Origin: Azospirillum sp. B510 | GTDB taxonomy: Bacteria > Pseudomonadota > Alphaproteobacteria > Azospirillales > Azospirillaceae | NCBI RefSeq assembly: GCF_000010725.1 | Contig: NC_013854.1 | Coordinates: forward strand, 3,005,001 to 3,069,000 | DNA length: 64,000 bases | Direction of reading: 5' to 3' | In this document: positions 34,372 to 43,008 of the stretch, one piece after another | How positions within the stretch are numbered: position 1 is the first letter of the stretch | Layout: every line of letters starts with the position of its first letter | The notes under the pieces: model-generated | The model's input: the letters and a program-made list of their open reading frames with translations, nothing else | The model's database searches: none | Told to the model about the DNA's origin: nothing | Translations under genes and position numbers: made by a program

Positions 34372-36560
34372 GGCGGGGCCGCCCGGCCGGGCGGGGAAAA
34401 AGGCACGGATGACGCCGGGGTCGCGGAGGGCGGAGCGGAGGGCGTCCGGGCGGCGGCGGACTGGGCCAACACCTCCTCAACGCGGGCGACCAGCGCCTCG
34501 TCGGGCGGGACGGGGGCGAAGCCGGCGGCGAACAGGGCGGCCAGATGGTCGCCGAGGGCACGGCGATTGGCCTCGTTGGCCGGGCCGGGCAGCGTACGCT
34601 GCCAGTCGAGCGCCAGCCATTCCGCCACGGCGCCCGCCTCCATCGGCTCGGCCCCGCCGACCATGCGGTAGACGCGCAGGGTCTGGCGCAGTTGGTCGGG
34701 CAAGGCCCAGTCGGCGCGCAGCCTCTCCTCCATGCGGAGCGCGATGCGGGCCAGGAACTGGCTGCGCAGGGCGCGGCGATAGGCCTCCCGCGCCGGGCCG
34801 GCGATGCGCGCGCCCTGATAGAGGCCGCCGGCCAGCGCCGGGGCCGCCCAATGATGCCCGGCCCAATCCCGCCCAGCCCAATCCCGCCCAGCCCAATCCC
34901 CAGCCAAATCGGCCATGCCGGCGGCCGGCGGCAGGGCGCGCAGCGCGTCCAGCGCCGGCAGGATCGCCGCCGGATCGGCATCGTCCACCCGCGCCAGCGC
35001 CCGCGGCGCGGTGTCGAGCGGGCGCAGCGCCGCCTCCACCGCCGCCGCCCCGGCATCGGCACGCTCCAGCAGGGCGGCGTTGCCGCGGGCGCTGACCAGC
35101 CACCAGCCGCCGACCAGCAGGCCGAAGGCGAGCGCGGTGGCGGCCGACAAGGCGGCGCGGCGGCGGCGGGTCCGCTCGACCGCGCGGTCGCGCTGGGCGA
35201 GGTTAGCCTCGGGGAAGACGACGTCGGGCAGCAGCCGGTCGAGGAAATAGGTGGAGGGCGGAGCGTCGGCCTCCGGTTCCAGCAGGCCGAGCGAGCCGCC
35301 GGTCTGGAGGGCGCTGGTCAGGTAGAGGCCACGCAGCCGCGGCGTCTCCTCCCCCTGTTCGGAACCGAAGACGGTGTCGACGATGTCGGCCAGCGCCGGT
35401 TCCAGCGCCGCCACGCGCAGCGGCAGGGCGAAGGCGTCGCAGCGGCGGCGGATGTCGGGTTCCTGGTGCAGCCGGTCGAGCAGCCGCTCGTCCAGCCGCC
35501 GCACCAGACCGGCGTAGAGATCGCGGAAGACGGGCAACGGACCGCCGGCGGGCTCCGCCGCCGGCAGGGTCAGGCCCCAGATCTGGCTGCGCGCCTCGCG
35601 GTCGAGCGGGTCGAAGAAGGTGGCGAAGCCGTCCAGCAGGTCGGCCTTGGTCAGCAGCAGATAGACCGGCAGGCGCAGGCCGAGCTGAACCCGCAGCTCG
35701 TTCAGGCGCTGGCGGACCAGGATGGCGTGGTTGCGCCGCTCGGCCCCGGTCCAGCCCGTCAGTTCGGGGATGCTGAGGGTCAGCAGCACGCCGTTGGCGG
35801 GCTGGAGCGGCCGATGCTCCTTCAGCAGGTCGAGCAGGCCGGACCACACCCGGCCATCGACCGCGCGCCGGCTGTCCTGGGTGGTGTAGCGCCCGGCGGT
35901 GTCGATCAGCACGGCGCGGTCGGTGAACCACCAGTCGCAATTGCGGGTGCCGCCCAGTCCCGCCAAGGGGCCCGCCAAGGGACCGGCCAGGAGACCGGAA
36001 AGCGGCTTGGCGGCGGCATCGCCCTGCGCATGGGCGGCGAGGCCGGCATTGGCCAGCGCCGTGGTCTTGCCCGAACCGGGGGCGCCGATCACCAGATACC
36101 AGGGCAGTTGGTAGAGATAGCGTCCGCCCCGGCGCTTGCGCAGCTCGGCCAGGACGGCGTCCAGCCGCTTGCGCAGCGTGCCGATCTCCTCCAGCGAGGC
36201 CTTCAGCTCGGGATCGCGGCCGGCGGCCAGCGCCTCCAGCAGGCGGGCGTTGGCGGCGCGCTCGCGGGCGTCGGTGCGGCGGTTCAGCGCGACCCAGACC
36301 GCCAGCGCCAGGGCGAGCGGCAGCAGCCGGACGCTCCAATCGGCCTGGACGGTCGGCAGCAGCGACGGGGCGGCCGACGCGGCCAGACGCGGCAGCAGCA
36401 GCCAGCCGGCCAGCCCCAGCGCCAGCGCGCCGGCCAACGACAGCCCCCAGCGCGAGCGGGCGGAACGGTGCGGCGACGGGGCGGCGGCGGGCTTGCGCCG
36501 GCCCGGCTCGCGGCGCGTCGCCGCCTTGGCGCCGGCCTTCTGGGGACGGGGATCGGCCAT
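34368..36560 (-). CDS. tssM: Type VI secretion TssM (IcmF-like), short form
   Basis: 730 residues against the usual 1,100-1,300. Two N-terminal membrane helices (about 39-60 and 76-93), an NTPase domain with Walker A GAPGSGKTT (159-167) and LIDTAGRYTTQD (218-229), and a third helix (about 471-489) are present. The periplasmic part stops after about 240 residues, lacking the C-terminal IcmF domains that contact TssJ. Two low-complexity inserts stand out: LAGPLAGPLAGL (190-201) and a tandem WAGRD-type repeat (554-572). It ends inside tagF by a 4-bp overlap, so the short form is in the gene structure and not an obvious frameshift. Confidence 0.9.
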   Translation of the reverse strand: MADPRPQKAGAKAATRREPGRRKPAAAPSPHRSARSRWGLSLAGALALGLAGWLLLPRLAASAAPSLLPTVQADWSVRLLPLALALAVWVALNRRTDARERAANARLLEALAAGRDPELKASLEEIGTLRKRLDAVLAELRKRRGGRYLYQLPWYLVIGAPGSGKTTALANAGLAAHAQGDAAAKPLSGLLAGPLAGPLAGLGGTRNCDWWFTDRAVLIDTAGRYTTQDSRRAVDGRVWSGLLDLLKEHRPLQPANGVLLTLSIPELTGWTGAERRNHAILVRQRLNELRVQLGLRLPVYLLLTKADLLDGFATFFDPLDREARSQIWGLTLPAAEPAGGPLPVFRDLYAGLVRRLDERLLDRLHQEPDIRRRCDAFALPLRVAALEPALADIVDTVFGSEQGEETPRLRGLYLTSALQTGGSLGLLEPEADAPPSTYFLDRLLPDVVFPEANLAQRDRAVERTRRRRAALSAATALAFGLLVGGWWLVSARGNAALLERADAGAAAVEAALRPLDTAPRALARVDDADPAAILPALDALRALPPAAGMADLAGDWAGRDWAGRDWAGHHWAAPALAGGLYQGARIAGPAREAYRRALRSQFLARIALRMEERLRADWALPDQLRQTLRVYRMVGGAEPMEAGAVAEWLALDWQRTLPGPANEANRRALGDHLAALFAAGFAPVPPDEALVARVEEVLAQSAAARTPSAPPSATPASSVPFSPPGRAAPP
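34858..34906. repeat. 15-bp tandem repeat inside tssM
   Basis: Three near-perfect copies of CCCAATCCCGCCCAG in a row encode the DWAGR-type repeat near residues 554-572. Copy number may vary by slippage without shifting the frame. Confidence 0.75.
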
Positions 36561-36568
36561 GGCGCGCC

Positions 36569-37819
36569 CTAATGCGGATAGAGGCGGATGTCGATCCGCC
36601 GGTTGGCGTCGCGCCCGGCGGGCGTGTCGTTCAGCGCGACCGGCTCCTGGTCGCCATGGCCCTCGGCCGACAGGCGGGCCGGCGGGATGCTGCGCTCCAG
36701 CAGCCTGCGCACCGCCTCGGCGCGGGCATCGGTCAGGGCCTGCCCGGTTGGAAGGCGGCCGGTGGTCGGCGACTGGTCGTCGGTATGGGCGACCACCAGG
36801 ACGCCCCCCGGCTCCGCCGCCAGGGTCTGGCCGACCCGTTCGACGATGGCGCGGTGACGGGCCTTCACCGCGTCGCCGCCGGTGGCGAACATGGCCGCCG
36901 CCGGGATGCGGATCACCAGCGCGCCATCCTCCCCCGCCAGCACCTCGACGGCGCCGGTGCGGATTTCCGGGGCGAGCTGGCCGGTGATGCGGGCGATCAG
37001 GGCCGGGCCGGCGGTGGGCGGCGGCGGCGGGACCAGGCGGGCGATCTCGATCGGGCGGTCGGGCAGCAAGGCGGCGATGCGGGCCAGCACCGGCTCCGCC
37101 TGCCGGTCGAGGCGGGCGGCGAGATCGACATAGAGGCCGGACAGGCCGAGCGCCACCGCCGCCCAGACGATCCAGCCCGGCAAGCCGCCGGCACCGCCCC
37201 CCTCCCCGCCCCCCAGGCCGGTGCGGAGCGGCCGGAACGGCTCCGCCACCCCGGCCCAGGCCGGCGACAGCTCCGCCGGCACGTCGCCGCGGGCCCGGCG
37301 CAGGACCCGATACAGCTCGTCGCGCAGGCGGGCGAGGTCGTGGGCGCCGCCGGGCTTGTCGCGGAACCGCCCCTCGAAGCCGAGCGAGAGGCAGGCATAG
37401 AACAGCTCCAGCCCGTGACGGTGGCGGCGGGGATCGGCCAGCATGCCGTCGAGCAGATCGAAGAAGCGCACGCCCGCCCCCGGTTCGGCCACCGCCGCCC
37501 CGCCATGGCCGGCGGCGCGGGCGACATCGTCCAGCGTGGCGGACAGGGCGACACGGGCGGCGCGGATGTCCTGCTCGTCGAGATCGGCCGCCGCCGCCTC
37601 GCGCTCGAACCGCTCCAGCGCGGCGGCGCGCGGCGGCTCGGTCAGACCGCGGTCACGCAGGGCCCCGGCGAGATCGAGCACCGGGGCGGCGGCGCTGAGC
37701 AGCGGGTTGAGGGCGGCGCGGTGGCGGGAGGACGGCGGCGGAACGGAGGTATCGGCGATGGCCGGGGAAATGGCCTCCGCCAGCGGATCCGGTCCGTCCA
37801 ATCGCTCATCCGCCTGCAT
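36569..37819 (-). CDS. tssL: Type VI secretion TssL (DotU-like) with C-terminal OmpA domain
   Basis: 416 residues. A cytoplasmic DotU/IcmH domain (about 35-195; LELFYACLSLGFEGRFRDKP is diagnostic) leads to a Gly-rich linker, one membrane helix (216-234) and a periplasmic OmpA-like peptidoglycan-binding domain (about 300-416; VVAHTDDQSP, LSAEGHGDQEPVALNDTPAG, NRRIDIRLYP). Evolved TssL proteins of this layout anchor the TssJLM complex to the wall. tssM follows after 8 bp. The tssK gene that usually precedes it is absent; the upstream neighbour is a PBP1A gene on the same strand. Confidence 0.93.
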   Translation of the reverse strand: MQADERLDGPDPLAEAISPAIADTSVPPPSSRHRAALNPLLSAAAPVLDLAGALRDRGLTEPPRAAALERFEREAAAADLDEQDIRAARVALSATLDDVARAAGHGGAAVAEPGAGVRFFDLLDGMLADPRRHRHGLELFYACLSLGFEGRFRDKPGGAHDLARLRDELYRVLRRARGDVPAELSPAWAGVAEPFRPLRTGLGGGEGGGAGGLPGWIVWAAVALGLSGLYVDLAARLDRQAEPVLARIAALLPDRPIEIARLVPPPPPTAGPALIARITGQLAPEIRTGAVEVLAGEDGALVIRIPAAAMFATGGDAVKARHRAIVERVGQTLAAEPGGVLVVAHTDDQSPTTGRLPTGQALTDARAEAVRRLLERSIPPARLSAEGHGDQEPVALNDTPAGRDANRRIDIRLYPH

Positions 37820-37897
37820 GTGTCGTCCGCTGTGGGGAAATCCGGGGGAGATATAACAGGGTCGGGGCGGCGGGGGGAACCTTGGGGCCGTGCCCCC

Positions 37898-40333
37898 TCA
37901 CCGCGCGCCGGTATGGCTGTAGTCGTATTGCACCCGCGACGCGCCGCCGGACCCGCCGGCGATCTTTTCGATCAGCGAGCCGATGCCGCCGCCCGAGCTT
38001 CCGCCCGCGTTCCCTCCCGGCCGCGCGTCGGCCGACGCCATCGGCACGCCGCCCAGTGCCACGCCGCCCAATGGCGCGGCTCCCGGCGGCGCGGCTCCCG
38101 GCGGCGGGGTCCAGGCCGGGGCGCCGTCCAGGCCGGGGAGCGGGCGGGCCGGCTTTCCGGCATGGGCGTCCAGCATGAACTCGCGCCACAGCTTGGCCGG
38201 CAGGGTGCCGCCGGTAACCTTCCTCATCGCCTCGTTGTTGTCGTTGCCGAGCCAGACGCCGGCGACCAGATCGGCGGTGAAGCCGACGAACCAGGCGTCG
38301 TGATAGTCCTGGGTGGTGCCGGACTTGGCCGCCGCCGGGCGGTTCAGCCGGGCGCTGCGGCCGGTGCCGTAGTCGAGCACGCCGGTCATCATCTGGGCGA
38401 GCTGCACCACATGGGCGGGATCGACCACCGCCCGGCCGCCGCCGCCCTGGCGCCGGTAGATCACGGTGCCGTCGCGGCCGGTGATCTCGGTGATGGCATA
38501 GGCCCAGACGGGAACGCCGCGGTTGGCGATGCCGGCATAGGCGCGCACCAGCTCCAGCGGCGTCACCTCGCTGGTGCCGAGGCCCAGCGACAGGTCGCGG
38601 GTGAGCGGCGAGGAGATGCCGAGATTGGAGGCGATCCGCCGCACCCGGTCGGTGCCGACCCGGTCGATCAGCCGCGCCGTCGCCGTGTTGGAGGAATGGG
38701 CGAGTGCGGCGGCCAGCGTGATGGTGCCGCGATATTTGCCGTCGTAATTGCCGGGCGACCAGGTGCCGAGCTGGACCGGGGCGTCCTCGATCTGGCTGTC
38801 GGGGGACCAGCCGGCCTCCAGCGCCGCCAGATAGACGAAGGGCTTGAAGGCCGATCCCGGCTGGCGCAGCGCCTGGGTGGCGCGGTTGAACTCGCTGCTG
38901 TCGTAATCGCGGCCGCCGACGAGCGCCCGCACGGCGCCGTCCGGGCTCATGGCGACGAGCGCGCCCTGGCGGACGTTGGCGGCGGCGCCGGGACCGGCGA
39001 GCAGCGCCTCCAGCCGCTGTTCGGCGGCGCGCTGCATCTTCAGGTCCAGCGTGGTGCGGACGACGACGTCGCCATGGTCGGGACCGGCGAAGCCCGGCAC
39101 CAGTTCGGTCACCCAGTCGGCGAAATAGCGGCCGTCGCCGCCGGGCTTGCGCTTGGGCGACGGCTTGGCGCTGCGGGCGGCATCGTATTGCGCCTGGGTG
39201 AGATAGCCGGCATCGAGCATCGCCGCCATCACCACCCGCGCCCGCTCCGCCGATTCATCGGGGTTGGAGCTGGGGGCGTAGCGCGACGGCGCCTTCAGCA
39301 AACCGGCCAGCACCGCCGATTCGCGGACATCGACCTCGGTCGCCGGCTTGCCGAAATAGGTGCGGGCGGCGGCATCCACCCCGAAGGTGCCGGCGCCGAG
39401 ATAGACGCGGTTGAGATAGGCGGTGAGGATCTGGTCCTTGGTGAAGCGGCGCTCCAGCCACAGCGCCAGCATCGCCTCCTGGATCTTGCGCTTCAGCGAC
39501 TTCTCGGGCGTCAGGAACAGGTTCTTGGCAAGCTGCTGGGTGATGGTCGAGCCGCCCTGCACCGCCCGGCCCGAACGCCAGTTGACATAGATCGCGCGCG
39601 CGAGCCCCAGCGGGTCGATGCCGAAATGGCTGTAGAAACGGCGGTCCTCGATCGCCAGCACCGCCCCCACCAGATGCGGCGGCAGGTCGCGCACGCTCAC
39701 CGTCGTGCCGTGCAGGTCGCCGAAGCGGGCGAATTCGCTGCCGTCGGCGGCGAGCACGGTGATGGAGGCGCGGCGTTCGAACTGCGCCACCTTGGAAATG
39801 TCCGGCAGGTCGAGCGCGAACCAGGCCAGAACCGCCCCCAGAGCGAGGCCGCACCAGATGGCGGCGACGAGGCCCCACTGCACCAGCCGCTTCAGCCAGC
39901 CACCACCACCGGACTTCCTGGGCGGCTGCGGCGCCCGGCCGGGACGGCCGGCGGGTGGCGCGGGAGGCTGCGGCGGCTGGCCGCCGGAGCGGCGGGCGGG
40001 CTGCTTGGACAGGGTCGGCTTGGATAGGGTCGGCTTCGGCAAGGCGATCCGTGGCAGGGAAGGCAGCGAGAAGGACGGCAACCCAGGGCGGCGCGGCCGT
40101 CGGGATTGCCCATAGGGCGTCGGCGGAGGCGCTGCCGACGGTGCCGCCAATGACGGTGAACGACGCGGCGACCCGTCCGTCCCGAACAGCTTGGCGGCGA
40201 GCGCGCGCACAGCCCCGCCCGCCGTCAGCCGGTCGAGCGGCGACGGGTCGTTACGGGTGCGGACAGGGCGGGGGCCGGCATAGAGCTGGCCCGCTCGTTG
40301 GTCCCTCTGGCGGTCCGGTCGGTCGGCGGTCAC
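37898..40333 (-). CDS. Class A penicillin-binding protein, PBP1A-like
   Basis: 811 residues. A basic Pro-rich cytoplasmic extension of about 150 residues with repeated KPTLSKPTLSK precedes the membrane helix (153-174). The glycosyltransferase domain has catalytic Glu229 in LAIEDRRFYSHFG plus GGSTITQQLAKNLFLTPEKS and LNRVYLGAGTFGVDAAA. The transpeptidase has SxxK (GSAFKPF), SxN (AHSSNTATA) and KSGTTQDY. It polymerises and cross-links peptidoglycan at the inner membrane. It is about 100-150 residues longer at the N-terminus than usual. tssL follows 78 bp downstream on the same strand, so read-through into the type VI genes is possible. Confidence 0.95.
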   Translation of the reverse strand: MTADRPDRQRDQRAGQLYAGPRPVRTRNDPSPLDRLTAGGAVRALAAKLFGTDGSPRRSPSLAAPSAAPPPTPYGQSRRPRRPGLPSFSLPSLPRIALPKPTLSKPTLSKQPARRSGGQPPQPPAPPAGRPGRAPQPPRKSGGGGWLKRLVQWGLVAAIWCGLALGAVLAWFALDLPDISKVAQFERRASITVLAADGSEFARFGDLHGTTVSVRDLPPHLVGAVLAIEDRRFYSHFGIDPLGLARAIYVNWRSGRAVQGGSTITQQLAKNLFLTPEKSLKRKIQEAMLALWLERRFTKDQILTAYLNRVYLGAGTFGVDAAARTYFGKPATEVDVRESAVLAGLLKAPSRYAPSSNPDESAERARVVMAAMLDAGYLTQAQYDAARSAKPSPKRKPGGDGRYFADWVTELVPGFAGPDHGDVVVRTTLDLKMQRAAEQRLEALLAGPGAAANVRQGALVAMSPDGAVRALVGGRDYDSSEFNRATQALRQPGSAFKPFVYLAALEAGWSPDSQIEDAPVQLGTWSPGNYDGKYRGTITLAAALAHSSNTATARLIDRVGTDRVRRIASNLGISSPLTRDLSLGLGTSEVTPLELVRAYAGIANRGVPVWAYAITEITGRDGTVIYRRQGGGGRAVVDPAHVVQLAQMMTGVLDYGTGRSARLNRPAAAKSGTTQDYHDAWFVGFTADLVAGVWLGNDNNEAMRKVTGGTLPAKLWREFMLDAHAGKPARPLPGLDGAPAWTPPPGAAPPGAAPLGGVALGGVPMASADARPGGNAGGSSGGGIGSLIEKIAGGSGGASRVQYDYSHTGAR

Positions 40334-40542
40334 GGCGCGCTCGCTGGCCCTGTCAGGTCGGTGTGGGAAGTGCGGGAAACGTTCCCGCTTCGATCCTCAT
40401 ACGCTCACGGCCGCCCGGCCGGAAGGCCGGCGGCGGGTCGGCGATTATTTGGCTTCCGACCGTGGCGAAAGGATGACTCTATCCGAAATCGCGGGGGTCT
40501 CCCTCCACCCGGGGAAAGGGGATCGGACGCGGGAGAAGGGGG

Positions 40543-42009
40543 CTAAAGAGGCAGCGTCACCGTGGCGCGCAGCCCGCCGCCGGCGCGGTTCGCCAGGGTC
40601 ACGTCGCCGCCATGGCCGCGGATGATGCTGCGGGCGGTGGACAGCCCCAGCCCGACGCCGCCGGTGTCGCGGGAACGCGAGCGCTCCAGCCGGTAGAAGG
40701 GGGCGAAGACCTTCTCGAACTCCGCCTCGGGAATGCCGGGGCCGTCATCGTCGATGTGGATCAGGGCGTGACGGTTCTGGCCGATGGCGTCGGCCTCGCG
40801 ATCCAGCCGGACGGTGAAGCCGCCGCCATATTTGATGGCGTTGTCCATCAGGTTGGCCAGCGCCCGGCGCAGCGCCACCGGCCGGCCTTCCGCCACCGCG
40901 TGGGGGGGACCGGCGTAGAGGGCGTGGTGCCCGGCATCGACGCGGTCGTCGCACAGGCTCTGCAACAGGTCGGCAAGGTCGAAGCGGCCGCGCGGCTCGC
41001 GCTGGGCGTCGTCGCGGGCGAAGGCCAGCGTGGCGGAGATCATCGCCTCCATCTCGTCCAGGTCGGCCAGCATCCGCCGCTGCATCTCCGGATCCTCGAC
41101 CAGCTCGGCGCGCAGCCGCAGCCGGGTGATCGGCGTGCGCAGGTCGTGGCTGATCGCCGCCAGCATCTGGGTGCGGTCGGCGACGAAGCGGGCGAGCCGC
41201 GCCTGCATCCGGTTGAAGGCGTGGATGGCGGCGCGCAGCTCGCGCGGGCCCTCCTCCGCCAGCGGATCGGCCTGCCCGGCGACGCTGAGCCGTTCGGCGG
41301 CGGCGGCGAAGCTGGCCAGCGGACCGGCGGCGCGGCGGGCGGCCAGCAGCGACACCAGCAGGATCACCGCGACGATCGCCCCCATCCACAGCAGGAAGCG
41401 GACGATGCGGAACGGGCCGGGCAGCGGATCGCCGCCGGTGAAGCTGAGCCAGGAGCCGTCGCCAAGCCGCACCGACAGCCGGACATGCGGTCCCCAGCGC
41501 CGCGGCTCGTCGCCACCCAGGAAGGGCGGCGGCGGCCGGTCGTCGATCCCGCCATCGGGGGGAAGCTGCACCTCCACCAGGATGTTGCGGTCGGCGGTGT
41601 TCAACTGGTCGCGCAGCCGCCGCTTCAACCCCTCGAACCGGCCGGCGGAAAAGGCGGGGCCCAGCGGCGGCGGGCGGTCGGGATGCCATTCGACGCGCAG
41701 CACCGGATCGTCGATGGCGCGCACCACCCGCTCGCGGTCGGACGCCGGCGTGCTTTCCACCAGCTGGACGATGGCGGTGACGCGCTGGATCAGAACGTTG
41801 GGGCCATGGATCGGCGGCCCCTCGCTGCGGTCGGTCAGATAGACCAGCGCGCTGACCGCCTGGGTCAGCAGCAGCGCCAGCACCACCGTCAGGGCGATGC
41901 GCGAGGCGAGGCTGTCGGGCACGCGCAGGCGCGGCCGGCGGAACAGGCGGCGGCGGGCGCGCCTGGATCGGAGCGTTTCCGGTTGGGAGGCTTCAGGTTG
42001 GGAGGTCAT
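40543..42009 (-). CDS. Sensor histidine kinase (EnvZ/RstB-like)
   Basis: 488 residues from ATG 42009. Membrane helices lie at about 35-57 and 205-226 around a 145-residue periplasmic sensor region, followed by HAMP (about 228-280). The H-box is LAAISHDLRTPITRLRLRAE with His near 286. The N-box is NLMDNAIKYGGG, and G-boxes are IDDDGPGIP and DTGGVGLGLSTARSI. Its start overlaps the response-regulator stop by 4 bp. The divergent Spy-like gene suggests envelope stress as its concern, which is inferred. Confidence 0.94.
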   Translation of the reverse strand: MTSQPEASQPETLRSRRARRRLFRRPRLRVPDSLASRIALTVVLALLLTQAVSALVYLTDRSEGPPIHGPNVLIQRVTAIVQLVESTPASDRERVVRAIDDPVLRVEWHPDRPPPLGPAFSAGRFEGLKRRLRDQLNTADRNILVEVQLPPDGGIDDRPPPPFLGGDEPRRWGPHVRLSVRLGDGSWLSFTGGDPLPGPFRIVRFLLWMGAIVAVILLVSLLAARRAAGPLASFAAAAERLSVAGQADPLAEEGPRELRAAIHAFNRMQARLARFVADRTQMLAAISHDLRTPITRLRLRAELVEDPEMQRRMLADLDEMEAMISATLAFARDDAQREPRGRFDLADLLQSLCDDRVDAGHHALYAGPPHAVAEGRPVALRRALANLMDNAIKYGGGFTVRLDREADAIGQNRHALIHIDDDGPGIPEAEFEKVFAPFYRLERSRSRDTGGVGLGLSTARSIIRGHGGDVTLANRAGGGLRATVTLPL

Positions 42010-42767
42010 GGCGCCAGCCCGCCGCCGGACAGGGAGGAGGGGCCGGCGACCGACGGGGTGAAGAGATAGCCGCCGCCGCGCACCGTCTTGATCAGCGTCG
42101 GGTCGGCCGGATCGGGTTCGATCTTGCGGCGCAGCCGGCTGACCTGCACGTCGATGGAGCGGTCGAAGGGCACCGCCGAACGGCCGCGCGCCAGATCGAG
42201 CAGCTGGTCGCGGGTCAGCACGCGCTGCGGATGCTCGGCGAAGGCGACCAGCAGGTCGTACTCCCCCGCCGACAGCTGGACCAGCACGCCGTCGGGCGAG
42301 CGCAGCTCCCGCTTGGTGAGGTCGAGCGACCAGCCTTCGAAGCGCAGCACCGTGCCGGCCGCCGTCGGGCCCCCCGCCACCAGCGGGGCGGCGACGCGTC
42401 GCAGCACCGCCTTGATGCGGGCCAGCAGCTCGCGCGGGCTGAAGGGCTTCGCCAGATAATCGTCGGCGCCCATCTCCAGCCCGACGATGCGGTCGGTCTC
42501 CTCCCCCATGGCGGTCAGCATGATGACCGGGGTCTGCGCGGTCTGCAGCGTGGCGCGCAGCCGGCGGCAGAGCGACAGCCCGTCCTCCCCCGGCAGCATC
42601 AGGTCGAGCACGATCAGGTCGACGCGGGCGCCGTCGAGCGTGCGCATCATCTCCGCCCCGTCCCGCACGCCGGTGACCCGGTAACCGTGCTTGGTCAGGA
42701 ACTGGGCGACGAGGGAGCGGATTTCGCGGTCGTCGTCGACGACGAGGAGGTGGGGCGTGCGGTCCAT
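42006..42767 (-). CDS. OmpR-family response regulator
   Basis: 253 residues. The receiver has acidic Asp11-Asp12, phospho-acceptor Asp55 (IVLDLMLPGEDG), Thr near 85 and Lys107 (YLAKPF). The winged-helix effector (about 150-240) includes LSAGEYDLLVAFAEHPQRVL and FDRSIDVQVSRLRRKIE. It is the first gene of a two-gene operon with the kinase. The 241-bp upstream region, shared with the Spy-like gene, carries spaced GTTAC half-sites that this protein may bind. Confidence 0.95.
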   Translation of the reverse strand: MDRTPHLLVVDDDREIRSLVAQFLTKHGYRVTGVRDGAEMMRTLDGARVDLIVLDLMLPGEDGLSLCRRLRATLQTAQTPVIMLTAMGEETDRIVGLEMGADDYLAKPFSPRELLARIKAVLRRVAAPLVAGGPTAAGTVLRFEGWSLDLTKRELRSPDGVLVQLSAGEYDLLVAFAEHPQRVLTRDQLLDLARGRSAVPFDRSIDVQVSRLRRKIEPDPADPTLIKTVRGGGYLFTPSVAGPSSLSGGGLAP

Positions 42768-42812
42768 GGCGCCATGATCGGGCGAGGCGCGCCGGGGGTG
42801 AAGGGGAAATGT

Positions 42813-42855
42813 GTAACGCCGGGTTACGGCGGGCCCGGCGGTTACACTCTGTTAC
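42813..42855. promoter_or_regulatory. GTTAC-type repeats between response regulator and spy-like gene
   Basis: GTAAC-N5-GTTAC (42813-42827, inverted) and GTTAC-N5-GTTAC (42841-42855, direct, 10-bp period). A 10-bp period of half-sites is the usual layout for OmpR-family dimers, and the second resembles the CpxR pattern GTAAA-N5-GTAAA. Binding by the adjacent regulator is inferred. Confidence 0.55.
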
Positions 42856-43008
42856 CAAATGACCGGTTCGCGGACATCCGACCGCAACGTTCGGCGCCCA
42901 TCGTCTGGTCATCGGGACGGCGGTGGCGATCCGGCCGGCACCGTCCCAACGGAATAAGCCCCCTCCATCCGGGGTTTAGAGAGCAGCAAACACCGAGGAG
43001 TCGACACC

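Noticed and set aside
36572-40027. A 1,151-codon open frame on the plus strand
   Set aside because: It lies opposite tssL and PBP1A, which have clear domains. Long antisense frames are expected from the GC-rich third codon positions.
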